Assembly (NCBI GenBank): GCA_963754445.1
Contig: CAVWFT010000002.1
Location: 372,001-436,000 of the forward strand
Source of the DNA: Bog-473 sp963754445
Lineage (GTDB): Bacteria; Actinomycetota; Acidimicrobiia; Acidimicrobiales; RAAP-2
Length of the DNA: 64,000 bases
Direction of reading: 5' to 3'
Shown here: positions 32,644-40,719 of the stretch, piece by piece
Numbering within the stretch: position 1 is the stretch's first letter
How the letters are laid out: every line of letters begins with the position of its first letter
Notes under the pieces: model-generated
Database searches by the model: none
What the model was told of the DNA's origin: nothing
The model's input: the letters and a program-made list of their open reading frames with translations, nothing else
Translations under genes and position numbers: made by a program

Positions 32644-35481
32644 GTGAGCTCCTACGTCGAGTTTCTCCTTCTCGGGCTCGGAAACGGCGGCGTCTTCGCT
32701 GCCCTGGCCATGGCCCTGGTCGTCACCTACCGCTCATCGGGTGTCCTCAATTTCGCGACGGGGGCCCAGGCCCTCTACGCCGCCTACACCTACTCGCTCC
32801 TGCGAAACGGCCAGCTGCTCGACCCGATCCCGGGGCTGTCCCCGACCATCGGTGTCGGCGCTCCGTGGGGTTTCTGGCCGGCCCTCCTTCTGACCCTGGC
32901 CATTCAGGCCGTGCTGGGCGCGCTGTGCTACCTGCTCGTCTTCCGGCCCCTGCGCAACCACCGTCCCGTGACCAAGGCCGTGGCCTCGATCGGCCTGATG
33001 GGCGTGCTGACCGCGGTCGTGCAGTACCAGAGCGGGACGGCGGTGATCAACGTCAACCCGATCTTCCCGCAAAATCACATCGATCTCTTCGGTGTCGACA
33101 TCTCGACGGATCGGCTCTGGCTGGCCGGGACGATCATCGTGCTCGGGGTGCTGTTGACCGTGCTGTTCCGCTTCACCCGCTTCGGCCTGGCCACGCGGGC
33201 GTCGGCCGAGACGGAGGTGGGCGCACTGGTCAGCGGGCTCTCACCCGATCGCATCGCACTGGTCAACTGGATCATCAGTTTCGTTGTGTGCGGAATCGCC
33301 GGCGTGCTGATCTCCCCGTTGGTGCCACTCGTGCCCGGCACCTACACGCTCTTCATCGTGCCGGCGCTGGCGGCGGCCGTGGTGGGGCGGTTTCACTCGC
33401 TCGGGTGGGCCATCACCGCCGGCTTGGCCATCGGTGCGCTCGAATCGCTGTCCGTCTATGTCAACGGTATCCACCCTTCCTTCCCGGCCGGGGCAGGCGA
33501 GCTGGTGCCGCTGATCCTGGTGCTGGCGGTACTCGCCTTCCGGGGCAGGACCATCCCGAGCCGGGGTTCGATGGGCCAGGTCACGCTGGGCCGCGCGCCG
33601 CGATCGCACTGGCGCATCCCGGCCACCGTCGTCGGCTTCGGTCTGGGGTTGGCCGCCATCTACCTGTTCACCGGGAACAACCGAGCCGGTTTGTATTCGA
33701 GCTTCATCACTGCCGTGATCACACTCTCGCTGGTCGTTGTGACGGGATACACGGGGCAGATCTCACTGGCCCAACTCACGTTGGCCGGAGTGTCGGCCTA
33801 CATCCTGAGCACGTTCGCCCACTCGTGGGGCATCCCCTTCCCCATCGCCCCGCTGCTGGCCGCCCTCGTCGCGGCGGGCGTCGGCGTGCTGATCGGCATC
33901 CCGGCCCTACGGGTGCGCGGCCTCATGCTGGGCGTGGTGACGTTGACGTTCGCCGCCGGCGTCGAGGCCATCTGGTTCGACAACCAGTCGCTGGACGGGG
34001 GCGCCGGGGGGCTGGCCATCCCGACACCCACCCTTTTCGACGTCAACCTCGGCATCGGGGCCGGGAAGGACTTCCCTCGACCAGCCTTCGGGATCCTCTG
34101 CCTCGTGGTGTTGACCGCAGTGGCATTCGGGGTGAGCTGGCTGCGGACGAGCCGGCTGGGCTCCGCCATGCTGGCGGTGCGCGCCGACGAGCGCTCGGCC
34201 GCGGCAGCCGGGATCAACGTCGTGCGGATCAAGCTCATCGGTTTCGCCATCGCCGCCTTCATCGCCGGCATCGGCGGCTCCCTGCTCGCCTACCAGCTGG
34301 GCAACGTGACCTTCCAGGACTTCGACGCCTTCTTGGGACTCGTGCTCTTCTCGGTCGCCGTCGTGGCGGGCATCACGTCGGTGAGCGGCGGCATCGTGGC
34401 CGGCATCGTCACGAGCGGTGGGCTGATCGTGACGTGGATTTCGTCGGGTGTCGGGCAGAGCGGCGTCAACAACTGGTACGGCGTGGTCGCCGGCATCGGC
34501 GTCATCCTGACCGTGATCTTCAACCCCGAGGGCATGGTGGGGCCGGTCCACCTGGCCCTCGAACAGAGCCGGGTGCGGGGTGTCGATGCCAGTCGCCACG
34601 CTGTCTCGGTACCCGACGCGCCGGCGACGGCACCGCTCGTCGACGATCGCGTCGCGCCGGTGCCGACCGAGGCGCTGCTCGTCTCCAACGGCCGCGTCCG
34701 TGCGGCCGAGCCGGTCCACGACGCCGGTCCACTGCCGGCTCCGAGCTCGCTGCGGCCCCTCCTCGACGTGCAGAACCTGACGGTCCGCTACGGCGGGGTC
34801 GTGGCCGTGGACAACGTGACCTTCACCGTCGAAGAAGGCCAGATCGTGGGCCTCATCGGGCCCAACGGCGCGGGCAAGACCACCACCATCGACGCGCTGT
34901 GCGGGTTCTGCGGGTGCGAGGGCACCATTTTGCTCGACGGGCACGACGTGAGGGAGCGTGCACCCTTCGAGCGCGCCGGGCTCGGCCTGGGACGGACCTT
35001 CCAGCTGGCGGGAGTGTGCGACGACATGACCGTCGAGGAGAACGTACAGGTCGGCCAGCACCGCACCGGTGGTGGAGCGGGAGCCCAAGTGGCACTGGAG
35101 GGGATCCTGACCGATCTGGGTCTCATGGAGCTCCGGGACCTGCAGGTGGCGATGCTGTCGCAGGGACAACGCCAGCTCGTCTCGGTGGGACGAGCACTGG
35201 CCGGCAGCCCACGGCTCCTCCTCTTGGACGAACCGGCTGCGGGGCTCGACAGCACCGAGAGCCAGTGGTTGGCCGGGCGCCTCCGGGCCGTGCGGGACCG
35301 GGGTGTGACGATCCTGCTTGTCGACCACGACATGAACCTCGTCCTCAGCCTGTGCGACAGCATCGACGTCCTGGACTTCGGTGCGCTCATCGCCAGCGGG
35401 ACGCCCGAGCAGATACGCACGAACGACGAGGTTTCGCGGGCCTACCTCGGCGCCACTCACCAGAAGGTACCGGCGTCGTGA
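32644..35481 (+). CDS. Fused LivH-LivM-LivG branched-chain amino acid-type ABC transporter
   Basis: A single 945-residue polypeptide that joins three usually separate subunits. Residues ~1-300 are a LivH-type permease (GLGNGGVFAALAMALVVTYR, VLNFATGAQ). Residues ~320-640 are a LivM-type permease (GYTGQISLAQLTLAGVSAYI, RTSRLGSAMLAVRADERSAA). After a Pro/Ala-rich linker, residues ~700-945 are a LivG-type ATPase with Walker A GPNGAGKTT near 738, signature LSQGQRQ and Walker B LLLLDEPAAGLDS near 858. The frame is continuous. The GTG is preceded by no strong ribosome-binding site. Its stop overlaps the LivF GTG (GTGA). Together they import amino acids, amides or short acids. Confidence 0.92.
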   Translation: MSSYVEFLLLGLGNGGVFAALAMALVVTYRSSGVLNFATGAQALYAAYTYSLLRNGQLLDPIPGLSPTIGVGAPWGFWPALLLTLAIQAVLGALCYLLVFRPLRNHRPVTKAVASIGLMGVLTAVVQYQSGTAVINVNPIFPQNHIDLFGVDISTDRLWLAGTIIVLGVLLTVLFRFTRFGLATRASAETEVGALVSGLSPDRIALVNWIISFVVCGIAGVLISPLVPLVPGTYTLFIVPALAAAVVGRFHSLGWAITAGLAIGALESLSVYVNGIHPSFPAGAGELVPLILVLAVLAFRGRTIPSRGSMGQVTLGRAPRSHWRIPATVVGFGLGLAAIYLFTGNNRAGLYSSFITAVITLSLVVVTGYTGQISLAQLTLAGVSAYILSTFAHSWGIPFPIAPLLAALVAAGVGVLIGIPALRVRGLMLGVVTLTFAAGVEAIWFDNQSLDGGAGGLAIPTPTLFDVNLGIGAGKDFPRPAFGILCLVVLTAVAFGVSWLRTSRLGSAMLAVRADERSAAAAGINVVRIKLIGFAIAAFIAGIGGSLLAYQLGNVTFQDFDAFLGLVLFSVAVVAGITSVSGGIVAGIVTSGGLIVTWISSGVGQSGVNNWYGVVAGIGVILTVIFNPEGMVGPVHLALEQSRVRGVDASRHAVSVPDAPATAPLVDDRVAPVPTEALLVSNGRVRAAEPVHDAGPLPAPSSLRPLLDVQNLTVRYGGVVAVDNVTFTVEEGQIVGLIGPNGAGKTTTIDALCGFCGCEGTILLDGHDVRERAPFERAGLGLGRTFQLAGVCDDMTVEENVQVGQHRTGGGAGAQVALEGILTDLGLMELRDLQVAMLSQGQRQLVSVGRALAGSPRLLLLDEPAAGLDSTESQWLAGRLRAVRDRGVTILLVDHDMNLVLSLCDSIDVLDFGALIASGTPEQIRTNDEVSRAYLGATHQKVPAS

Positions 35482-36260
35482 CGACCTCGGTCGTCGACAC
35501 GGGTTCCTCCGGTGACGGCGCACCGGGTGGTCACGTCGATACCGTCCCGCTGCTCGAGTGTCACGGACTCGACGTCGGCTACGGCAAGCTCACGGTGGCC
35601 CGGGACATCTCCTTCGCCCTGTCGTCGAAGAAGGTCCTGACCATTCTCGGACCCAACGGCGCCGGCAAGACCACCCTGCTCATGACGCTGGCCGGCTTCC
35701 TCGGGCCCCGCGCCGGTTCCGTGACGATGCAGGGTCAGCGGGTGAAGGGCTCCTCCCCGCGGCGGATGAACCAGGCGGGGTTGGTGCTGGTCCCGGACTT
35801 CCGGGCCTTGTTCACCGAACTCACACCGATCCAGAACCTGAAGCTCGCAGCGCCTCGTGGCGCGGAGATCGACTCGGTCCTCGAGCTGTTCCCGGCGCTC
35901 GCTCGACGAGCGAAGCTCCGGGTGGCCGACCTCTCGGGCGGTGAGCAGCAGATGCTGGCCATCGCACGCGCCCTGGTGCAGTCCCCCAAGCTTCTGCTCA
36001 TCGACGAGATGTCGATGGGCTTGGCGCCGATTGCCGTCGAAAGTCTGATGCCCGTCATCCGGCAGGTGGCCGACGAGCGCGGCGCAGCCGTCATCATGGT
36101 CGAACAACATGTCCAGCTGGCGCTCGAGATCGCCGACGAAGCGATGGTGTTGGTGCACGGCAGCGTCATGCTCACGGGTCCGGCCGAGCAATTCCGCAAC
36201 GACCTCGGTGTGGTCGAGGCCGCCTACCTCGGCGCGGTGTCGCCACCGCCGTCGCGCTAG
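35478..36260 (+). CDS. livF: LivF-type ABC transporter ATPase
   Basis: A 260-residue ATPase, the second nucleotide-binding subunit of the high-affinity branched-chain amino acid uptake class. Walker A is GPNGAGKTT, the signature is LSGGEQQM, and Walker B is LLLIDEMSMGLAP, where the ExSxGLAP form is diagnostic of LivF. The switch EQHVQLALEIAD also fits. Its GTG overlaps the stop of the LivHMG fusion, so the complex is LivHMG plus LivF. It has a ~20-residue Ser/Gly extension before the domain. It is convergent with the PPOX-class gene, whose stop overlaps by 4 nt. Confidence 0.92.
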   Translation: MTTSVVDTGSSGDGAPGGHVDTVPLLECHGLDVGYGKLTVARDISFALSSKKVLTILGPNGAGKTTLLMTLAGFLGPRAGSVTMQGQRVKGSSPRRMNQAGLVLVPDFRALFTELTPIQNLKLAAPRGAEIDSVLELFPALARRAKLRVADLSGGEQQMLAIARALVQSPKLLLIDEMSMGLAPIAVESLMPVIRQVADERGAAVIMVEQHVQLALEIADEAMVLVHGSVMLTGPAEQFRNDLGVVEAAYLGAVSPPPSR

Positions 36261-36679
36261 CCCGCCGTCGCCGACCACCCCAACAAACCGCGGACCTCGA
36301 AGACCAAGAGATCGGCGAACGTCTCGTCCCGATAGTGCGGGTACTTGTCGCGGAGTGCGTCTTCCATGACGGCGACGTCCGTCGACGGTTCAGGATTGAA
36401 CGACAGCCTGACCCGCACCCACCACAACTGCGACCAGTCGTCTGCATCCCAGTGTTCGCACAGGAGCGTCGCCGCCGGGTGCCGCCAGAGGTTCTCCGAT
36501 CGTTTGAGTGCCGTGGTCGTCTTGGGTTTGACCCGATCGACCGGAGAGACGACCAGGTCTCCGACGACGGCGTAACAGACCGGTACAGCGTCGATGGCTC
36601 GTTGCGCATTGGTCGTACACAGGACACCGTGCTCGGCGCTCCGCAACAGATCCCAACATTCGTCGTGATTCAGGCTCAC
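36257..36679 (-). CDS. PPOX-class F420-dependent oxidoreductase (TIGR03668-like)
   Basis: A 140-residue split beta-barrel protein of the pyridoxamine-5'-phosphate-oxidase superfamily. The recognisable order is LLRSAEHGVLCTTNAQRAID, AVPVCYAVVGDLVVSPVD, KPKTTTALKRSENLWRHP and DDWSQLWWVRVRL, which fits the F420-dependent Rv0121c/TIGR03668 branch and not FMN-type PdxH. Such enzymes reduce small substrates with F420H2. The stop overlaps the end of the convergent livF by 4 nt. Nothing adjacent suggests its substrate. Confidence 0.85.
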   Translation of the reverse strand: MSLNHDECWDLLRSAEHGVLCTTNAQRAIDAVPVCYAVVGDLVVSPVDRVKPKTTTALKRSENLWRHPAATLLCEHWDADDWSQLWWVRVRLSFNPEPSTDVAVMEDALRDKYPHYRDETFADLLVFEVRGLLGWSATAG

Positions 36680-36833
36680 TGCAGGGTCACTCAGCTCGCC
36701 CGCTCGAGCGACCTCTTCTGACCACGACCCTCCGCCCTGAGCACCGCACCATTGTGTCCGCGTACGGCGGCCCAGCCCCGGACCGTCGACCGTCCCCGCC
36801 CGTCCGTCGGCGCTGGCGTCCTGACCAGGCCCT

Positions 36834-37442
36834 TCACGAGCCGCAACCGACTCGACGATGACATGTCAACCGACCTGCGACGCCGCGCAGGATCCACTCG
36901 TCCACGGTCATCACGTCAGCCTGTCGCGGGAACACCTTGTCGAGGAGGACCCGGTGCACCTCGTCGTCGAGATCGGCACACCCGTCGCGCAAGACGACGA
37001 GCTGGTAGTCGAGATCCGCCGCCTCGCGCAGGGTGGACAACACGACGCCGCTGGTGGCGATGCCGCACAGCACCAGTTCCTCGATCTCCGATGACCGCAG
37101 GATCATGTCCAGATCGCTGCCGGCAAACGCGCTGACCCGCCGCTTGGTGACCACGATCTCGGACCCCGCCGGCGTCACCGCGTCGTGGATCTTGGTCGCT
37201 GGACCCTCCTCCTCGAATCCACTGCCACCACTCAGGTGCGAGAAGATCCGATTGCGCCGATGGACCTCGGGTGCACCGGAGCGGAACGCCACCCGCACGA
37301 AGATCACCATGAGATCGTTGGCCCGAGCGTCGTCGAGTCCACGCCGGATGGCGCCCAGCAGCGCGGAGGGGTCGTCGAGGCGCTCGACCGTCGCTCCCTG
37401 AATATCCATGATCAGCAGTGCGGAACGGGTCATGCGCTCCAT
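36834..37442 (-). CDS. Isochorismatase-family hydrolase lacking the usual cysteine
   Basis: A 202-residue protein with the isochorismatase/nicotinamidase fold. Asp of the triad stands in LLIMDIQG and Lys in EIVVTKRRVSAF. The loop that normally carries the nucleophilic Cys reads CGIATSGVVLSTLRE, with Val where the family has Cys, so classical thioester chemistry is unlikely; a subset of the family shares this form. RDGCADLDDEVHRVLLDKVF is conserved. Two ATG codons are possible and the upstream one (GGGGA before it) is used. It lies 70 nt upstream of the small gap before the PPOX gene, with no clear operon partner. Confidence 0.82.
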   Translation of the reverse strand: MERMTRSALLIMDIQGATVERLDDPSALLGAIRRGLDDARANDLMVIFVRVAFRSGAPEVHRRNRIFSHLSGGSGFEEEGPATKIHDAVTPAGSEIVVTKRRVSAFAGSDLDMILRSSEIEELVLCGIATSGVVLSTLREAADLDYQLVVLRDGCADLDDEVHRVLLDKVFPRQADVMTVDEWILRGVAGRLTCHRRVGCGS

Positions 37443-37512
37443 TGTTCCCCACGTGCCTGACGGCACACGTTGGCCGCGCCGATCGTTCGTCTGCCGATGC
37501 TCCGGCCGACGC

Positions 37513-38775
37513 TCAGAACAGAGGCGTCGGGTTGTACACCTTGATGCCGGTGACCTTGCCGGACTTGCCGGCCTGGATCGTGCCGATGGCCGCCTCGGTG
37601 GAGCACACCGACTTGAGCAACGGGAGCGCCGTCCCGTTGCAGGTGAAGGTCAGCCCGCCCGAGAGCGGCAACTGGATGTTCTTCGCCGTGGCGATCCGCT
37701 GCTTGATCCCCGACGCCGTCACCGGTTCGGTCGCACCCTTCATGATGTTGGACAGGGCCAGCACCGCCGACACGCCGTCGGACTGGTTGCTGCTGACGTT
37801 GGCGTTCGTGCTCACCTTGGGCAAGAACTGGTGGATGATGGCGGCGTATTCCTTGGTGTCCGCCTTCGACGACTTGGCTCCGGTCGTCACGTACGAGCCG
37901 GCGAGCGTCTTGTCCAAGGTGGACGAGTTCTCGATGCTCGGGTCCTGGCAGGTCGAGAGCACGTAGCGGGGCAGCTTCAGCCCCAGCGTCTCGTAGCCCT
38001 TGAGGAACGAGCTGCACAGCGTGACGTCGCCGATCACACCGACGGCACTGGCGCCTCCCGACACCGCCGTCTGCAGCTGCGGCGACACGTCGGCGGTCCC
38101 GGGGTTGACCGGGACGATCTGGAGGCCGACATGAGCCGCCTTGTAGACGATGCCACCGAGCTCCTGGGCCCCCTGGATCGCCGCGGGAACGTTCTCGGTC
38201 AGGAAGGCCACCTTCTTGAATCCGTGCTGCTTCGCACTCAGCGCCATGGCGCCGAGGTATGCGGGGAAGCCGCCTTCGAGTGAATAGGCCCCGGGTGACG
38301 TCAGTTCAGCCGTGGACGCTCCGGTGACGGTGATGTAGGGAATGCCCGCCCCGATGATGGTCGGTACCTCGGTCTGGCCTTGCCCGGTGAAGGGCTCGAC
38401 GACGGCCACGACTCCCTTTTGCACCATGTCGTTGGCGCAGGTCTGCCCGCCCGCCGGGGTCGACTGGTTCTCGCAGATGTAGAGCGTGACCTTGTGGCCC
38501 TCGAAGCCACCCAGATCGGCATTGACGTACTTCACGGCCGCCTGGGCACCCTCCTCGACGAGTGGACCGGTCCCTATGGCGCCAGACCCGCCGGCATCGC
38601 TGATCATCCCGATGGTCACCGGTGACAAGGTCGCTTTGGTCGCTGCCCCCGCTGCACTCGACCCGGCCACCGCCGACACGACGCCCACCGACAGAACGGC
38701 TCCGGCGAGCGCTCCCCTGGTGAGGGCCTTTCGGGCCGATTCACCGCACCGTCGCATCGAACCTGGTGTGAGCAC
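37513..38775 (-). CDS. LivJ-type periplasmic substrate-binding protein
   Basis: A 420-residue exported binding protein of the type I periplasmic fold (Peripla_BP_6). A signal peptide (RGALAGAVLSVGVVSAVAGS, cleavage near AGA) precedes VTIGMISDAGGSGAIGTG, CENQSTPAGGQTCANDMV, PYITVTGASTAELTSPG and LPRYVLSTCQDPSIENSS. No lipobox is seen, so it may be secreted or held by a charge anchor. The GTG start follows AAGGAGG at 5 nt. It is the natural partner of the LivHMG/LivF complex 1.3 kb away but lies on the other strand under its own control. The ligand is unknown; amino acids, amides or aromatic acids are candidates. Confidence 0.88.
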   Translation of the reverse strand: MLTPGSMRRCGESARKALTRGALAGAVLSVGVVSAVAGSSAAGAATKATLSPVTIGMISDAGGSGAIGTGPLVEEGAQAAVKYVNADLGGFEGHKVTLYICENQSTPAGGQTCANDMVQKGVVAVVEPFTGQGQTEVPTIIGAGIPYITVTGASTAELTSPGAYSLEGGFPAYLGAMALSAKQHGFKKVAFLTENVPAAIQGAQELGGIVYKAAHVGLQIVPVNPGTADVSPQLQTAVSGGASAVGVIGDVTLCSSFLKGYETLGLKLPRYVLSTCQDPSIENSSTLDKTLAGSYVTTGAKSSKADTKEYAAIIHQFLPKVSTNANVSSNQSDGVSAVLALSNIMKGATEPVTASGIKQRIATAKNIQLPLSGGLTFTCNGTALPLLKSVCSTEAAIGTIQAGKSGKVTGIKVYNPTPLF

Positions 38776-38850
38776 TGTGTCCTCCTTGAGGAATGAGGGG
38801 GGTGCACTTGTGCTCCACGGCCACAGCGAGCCCCCCGGTGCTGCAACCGA

Positions 38851-38874
38851 AAAGAGGATACCGTTTCCCTCTTT
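38851..38874. promoter_or_regulatory. AAAGAGG-N10-CCTCTTT dyad upstream of the binding-protein gene
   Basis: Perfect 7-bp arms with a 10-nt spacer (ATACCGTTTC), about 75 nt upstream of the GTG. The left half AAAAGAGGAT is shared with the perfect palindrome before the exporter at 62.7 kb. Confidence 0.45.
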
Positions 38875-38992
38875 CGAGCGTCAACATATCGCAACACTTT
38901 TCGCAATTCCCGGCAGGATCGACGGAATTGCGCATCCGCCCGTTCCCCTGGCGCGATGATTCAGGTACCTCTTATTATCGACAGGCGCGACG

Positions 38993-39032
38993 CCAGGGGC
39001 GGCGCACACCCGGCAGGTACGGCCGCCCCTGG
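38993..39032. terminator. Strong hairpin with 11-bp stem
   Basis: Perfect arms CCAGGGGCGGC and GCCGCCCCTGG around an 18-nt loop. It lies downstream of the minus-strand phosphotransferase gene, together with a second hairpin 10 nt away. No T-run is seen. Confidence 0.5.
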
Positions 39033-39042
39033 TCGCCTTCAC

Positions 39043-39068
39043 GGGGACGACCGCATGCGGTCGTCCCC
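39043..39068. terminator. Perfect 26-bp palindrome
   Basis: Two 13-bp perfect arms (GGGGACGACCGCA and its complement) with no loop of their own, followed on the plus strand by TTCTCC. This is either a terminator for the left arm of the catabolic island or a protein-binding site. Confidence 0.5.
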
Positions 39069-39108
39069 TTCTCCACTCCCGCGGGAAGTGAAGCCATGAC
39101 CGGCCGCG

Positions 39109-39210
39109 GTCACCCCCCGATTTGCACGGCCGGCTTGCATTGGCGACCAGGTCGCCGCTGCGGTTTGAAACGGTACTGCAACAATTTTGAAATCCACCGT
39201 CACCCCCCGA
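39109..39210. repeat. 12-bp direct repeats exactly 90 bp apart around a dyad
   Basis: GTCACCCCCCGA occurs at 39109-39120 and 39199-39210. Between them lies GGCGACCAGGTCGCC (39142-39156), a 7-bp-arm dyad. No protein gene is evident in the whole 38776-39251 gap. Confidence 0.5.
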
Positions 39211-39251
39211 AATTGCCCCGGGAGCCACCTCTGCGGGCTTCGTGGGGCCTG

Positions 39252-40712
39252 TCAGGCTTCAAAAGCCAGTGCGTCCCCGAGCGCCCGGGCGAGATTCCGC
39301 TGGGAGCGGAAGTGGGCGTCGAGGCCGGAGTGCGCAGTGAGGAGATCGCGTTTTGTCCCGGTGCGGAACAGGTGGCCGCCGGTCCGACTCGTCATGCACA
39401 CGCCGAGACTGAAAAAGAGGCGATAGAAGTGCACGGCGCCGCGCTCGGTCGCGTCCGGTGGCCCACCACTGTCCACGTAGACACGAACAAACTCGTCCCA
39501 CGACACGAGTGCCGTGGCAGCCGGGTACGCGGCAGCGAGCTCGCGAGCCGGTGGGCCGATGGCGGCCGCCTCCCAATCCACCAGTGCAGTCAAACGTGCA
39601 CCGTCGACCAACATGTTGTGCAGCCCGACATCACCTTGGAGCACGCAGAGCCGACCCGATGGTGTGACGGCGTCGACGTGGTCGAGCAACCAGCGCCGGA
39701 CCAACGGCACCGCCGCGATGGGAGGGCCGGTCAGCTCGCCCATCCGGGCCGCCATCCCTTCGATGGCCGCCGTGAGTGATTCAGAAGTCACCGGCTCTCC
39801 GTCGCCGAGCGGGGTGTCGGCCAGGCGTTCGATCGGCAACGCATGCAGATGGGCCAGGGCGACGGCCAACTGTCGGCCCAAGGCAGGCCGGTGCTCTTCG
39901 GGTGGTGCCGCCAGATCGGGGAAGTACTCGCCCGCCTTCTTCCCCTGCACCTTGGCCATGACCAGAAGCGATCCCTCGCCCAGTCCTGCTGGTTCCTCGT
40001 CGGCGAAGAAGGGCTGCGGGACCGGGACCCCTCCGTGGTCGTACACCGCCTTGAGGATCTCGAACTCGTCGGCTGCCTTCGTCGAGAGCAGCCCGACGGG
40101 TCGATCCTTGCGGACGATCACCTCGTGGGGCAGTTCCGTGGTGCCCTCGAGCGTGACGAGGATCGTCTCCTTCGACCGGCCACCCGGTACGACCTGCAGC
40201 GCGTTGACGGTCACGTCCGGCGAATCGGGCAGTCGCCGGCGCAGGTAGACGGACAATTGGTTAGGGCGCACCGAACTATCGGTGAGGGACGGGCCGAGGT
40301 CCTCGAGCCCGGCGGCGCCGGTGTCCAAGACCGCTCGCCGTCGCGCATCGACCTCGTCGAGGAACCGGCGCTCCGCCTCCGCCAGGGCCTGATTGCGCGC
40401 CTGCACGGCTGCGTCGGTGCTGGCGGCGCTCTCGGCCAGCACGTCCGCCGCCAGTCGGCGCAGTTCGTGAAAGCGCTCGGGGCTCACCACAGGAGCGACG
40501 TCCGCACCGAGAAGCTCGGCAAACACGGCGCCGAAGGTGGCGCTCAACTCCGGGCCGTCCTCCTCCTCCACGATGAATTCGGCCAGGATGCGGTCGACCA
40601 GCGCTGCCGCGTCGATGGCGGTCGGGCTCGTCAGCTCGGGGAGGAAGACGTTGCCGACCGTCTCTCGGAGCTGCCGGTAGTACAGGGCCCGGTCCTCGGC
40701 GGGCTGCCTCAT
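39252..40712 (-). CDS. APH-type phosphotransferase, left arm of the catabolic divergon
   Basis: A 486-residue protein. The C-terminal ~330 residues are an aminoglycoside-phosphotransferase/choline-kinase-like domain: RSKETILVTLEG and HEVIVRKDRP (ATP Lys), then the catalytic loop LQGDVGLHNML (Asp and Asn present, His replaced by Gln) and the Mg-binding LVDWEAAAIG. The N-terminal ~150 residues are helical and unique (FIVEEEDGPELSATFGA). The ATG lies 7 nt after the stop of the DUF7064-like gene, so it is co-translated. Kinases of this group phosphorylate alcohols such as sugars or antibiotics, and homologues sit in lipid and steroid operons. It has a paralogue at 53.4 kb beside a similar DUF gene. 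Confidence 0.82.
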   Translation of the reverse strand: MRQPAEDRALYYRQLRETVGNVFLPELTSPTAIDAAALVDRILAEFIVEEEDGPELSATFGAVFAELLGADVAPVVSPERFHELRRLAADVLAESAASTDAAVQARNQALAEAERRFLDEVDARRRAVLDTGAAGLEDLGPSLTDSSVRPNQLSVYLRRRLPDSPDVTVNALQVVPGGRSKETILVTLEGTTELPHEVIVRKDRPVGLLSTKAADEFEILKAVYDHGGVPVPQPFFADEEPAGLGEGSLLVMAKVQGKKAGEYFPDLAAPPEEHRPALGRQLAVALAHLHALPIERLADTPLGDGEPVTSESLTAAIEGMAARMGELTGPPIAAVPLVRRWLLDHVDAVTPSGRLCVLQGDVGLHNMLVDGARLTALVDWEAAAIGPPARELAAAYPAATALVSWDEFVRVYVDSGGPPDATERGAVHFYRLFFSLGVCMTSRTGGHLFRTGTKRDLLTAHSGLDAHFRSQRNLARALGDALAFEA

Positions 40713-40719
40713 CGGACGC

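Noticed and set aside
32484..36260. A very long plus-strand frame of ~1258 codons overlapping the liv fusion
   Set aside because: Most of it is an Arg/Gly/Pro-rich shadow of the LivHMG frame; only its last 260 codons (LivF, from the GTG at 35478) are real.
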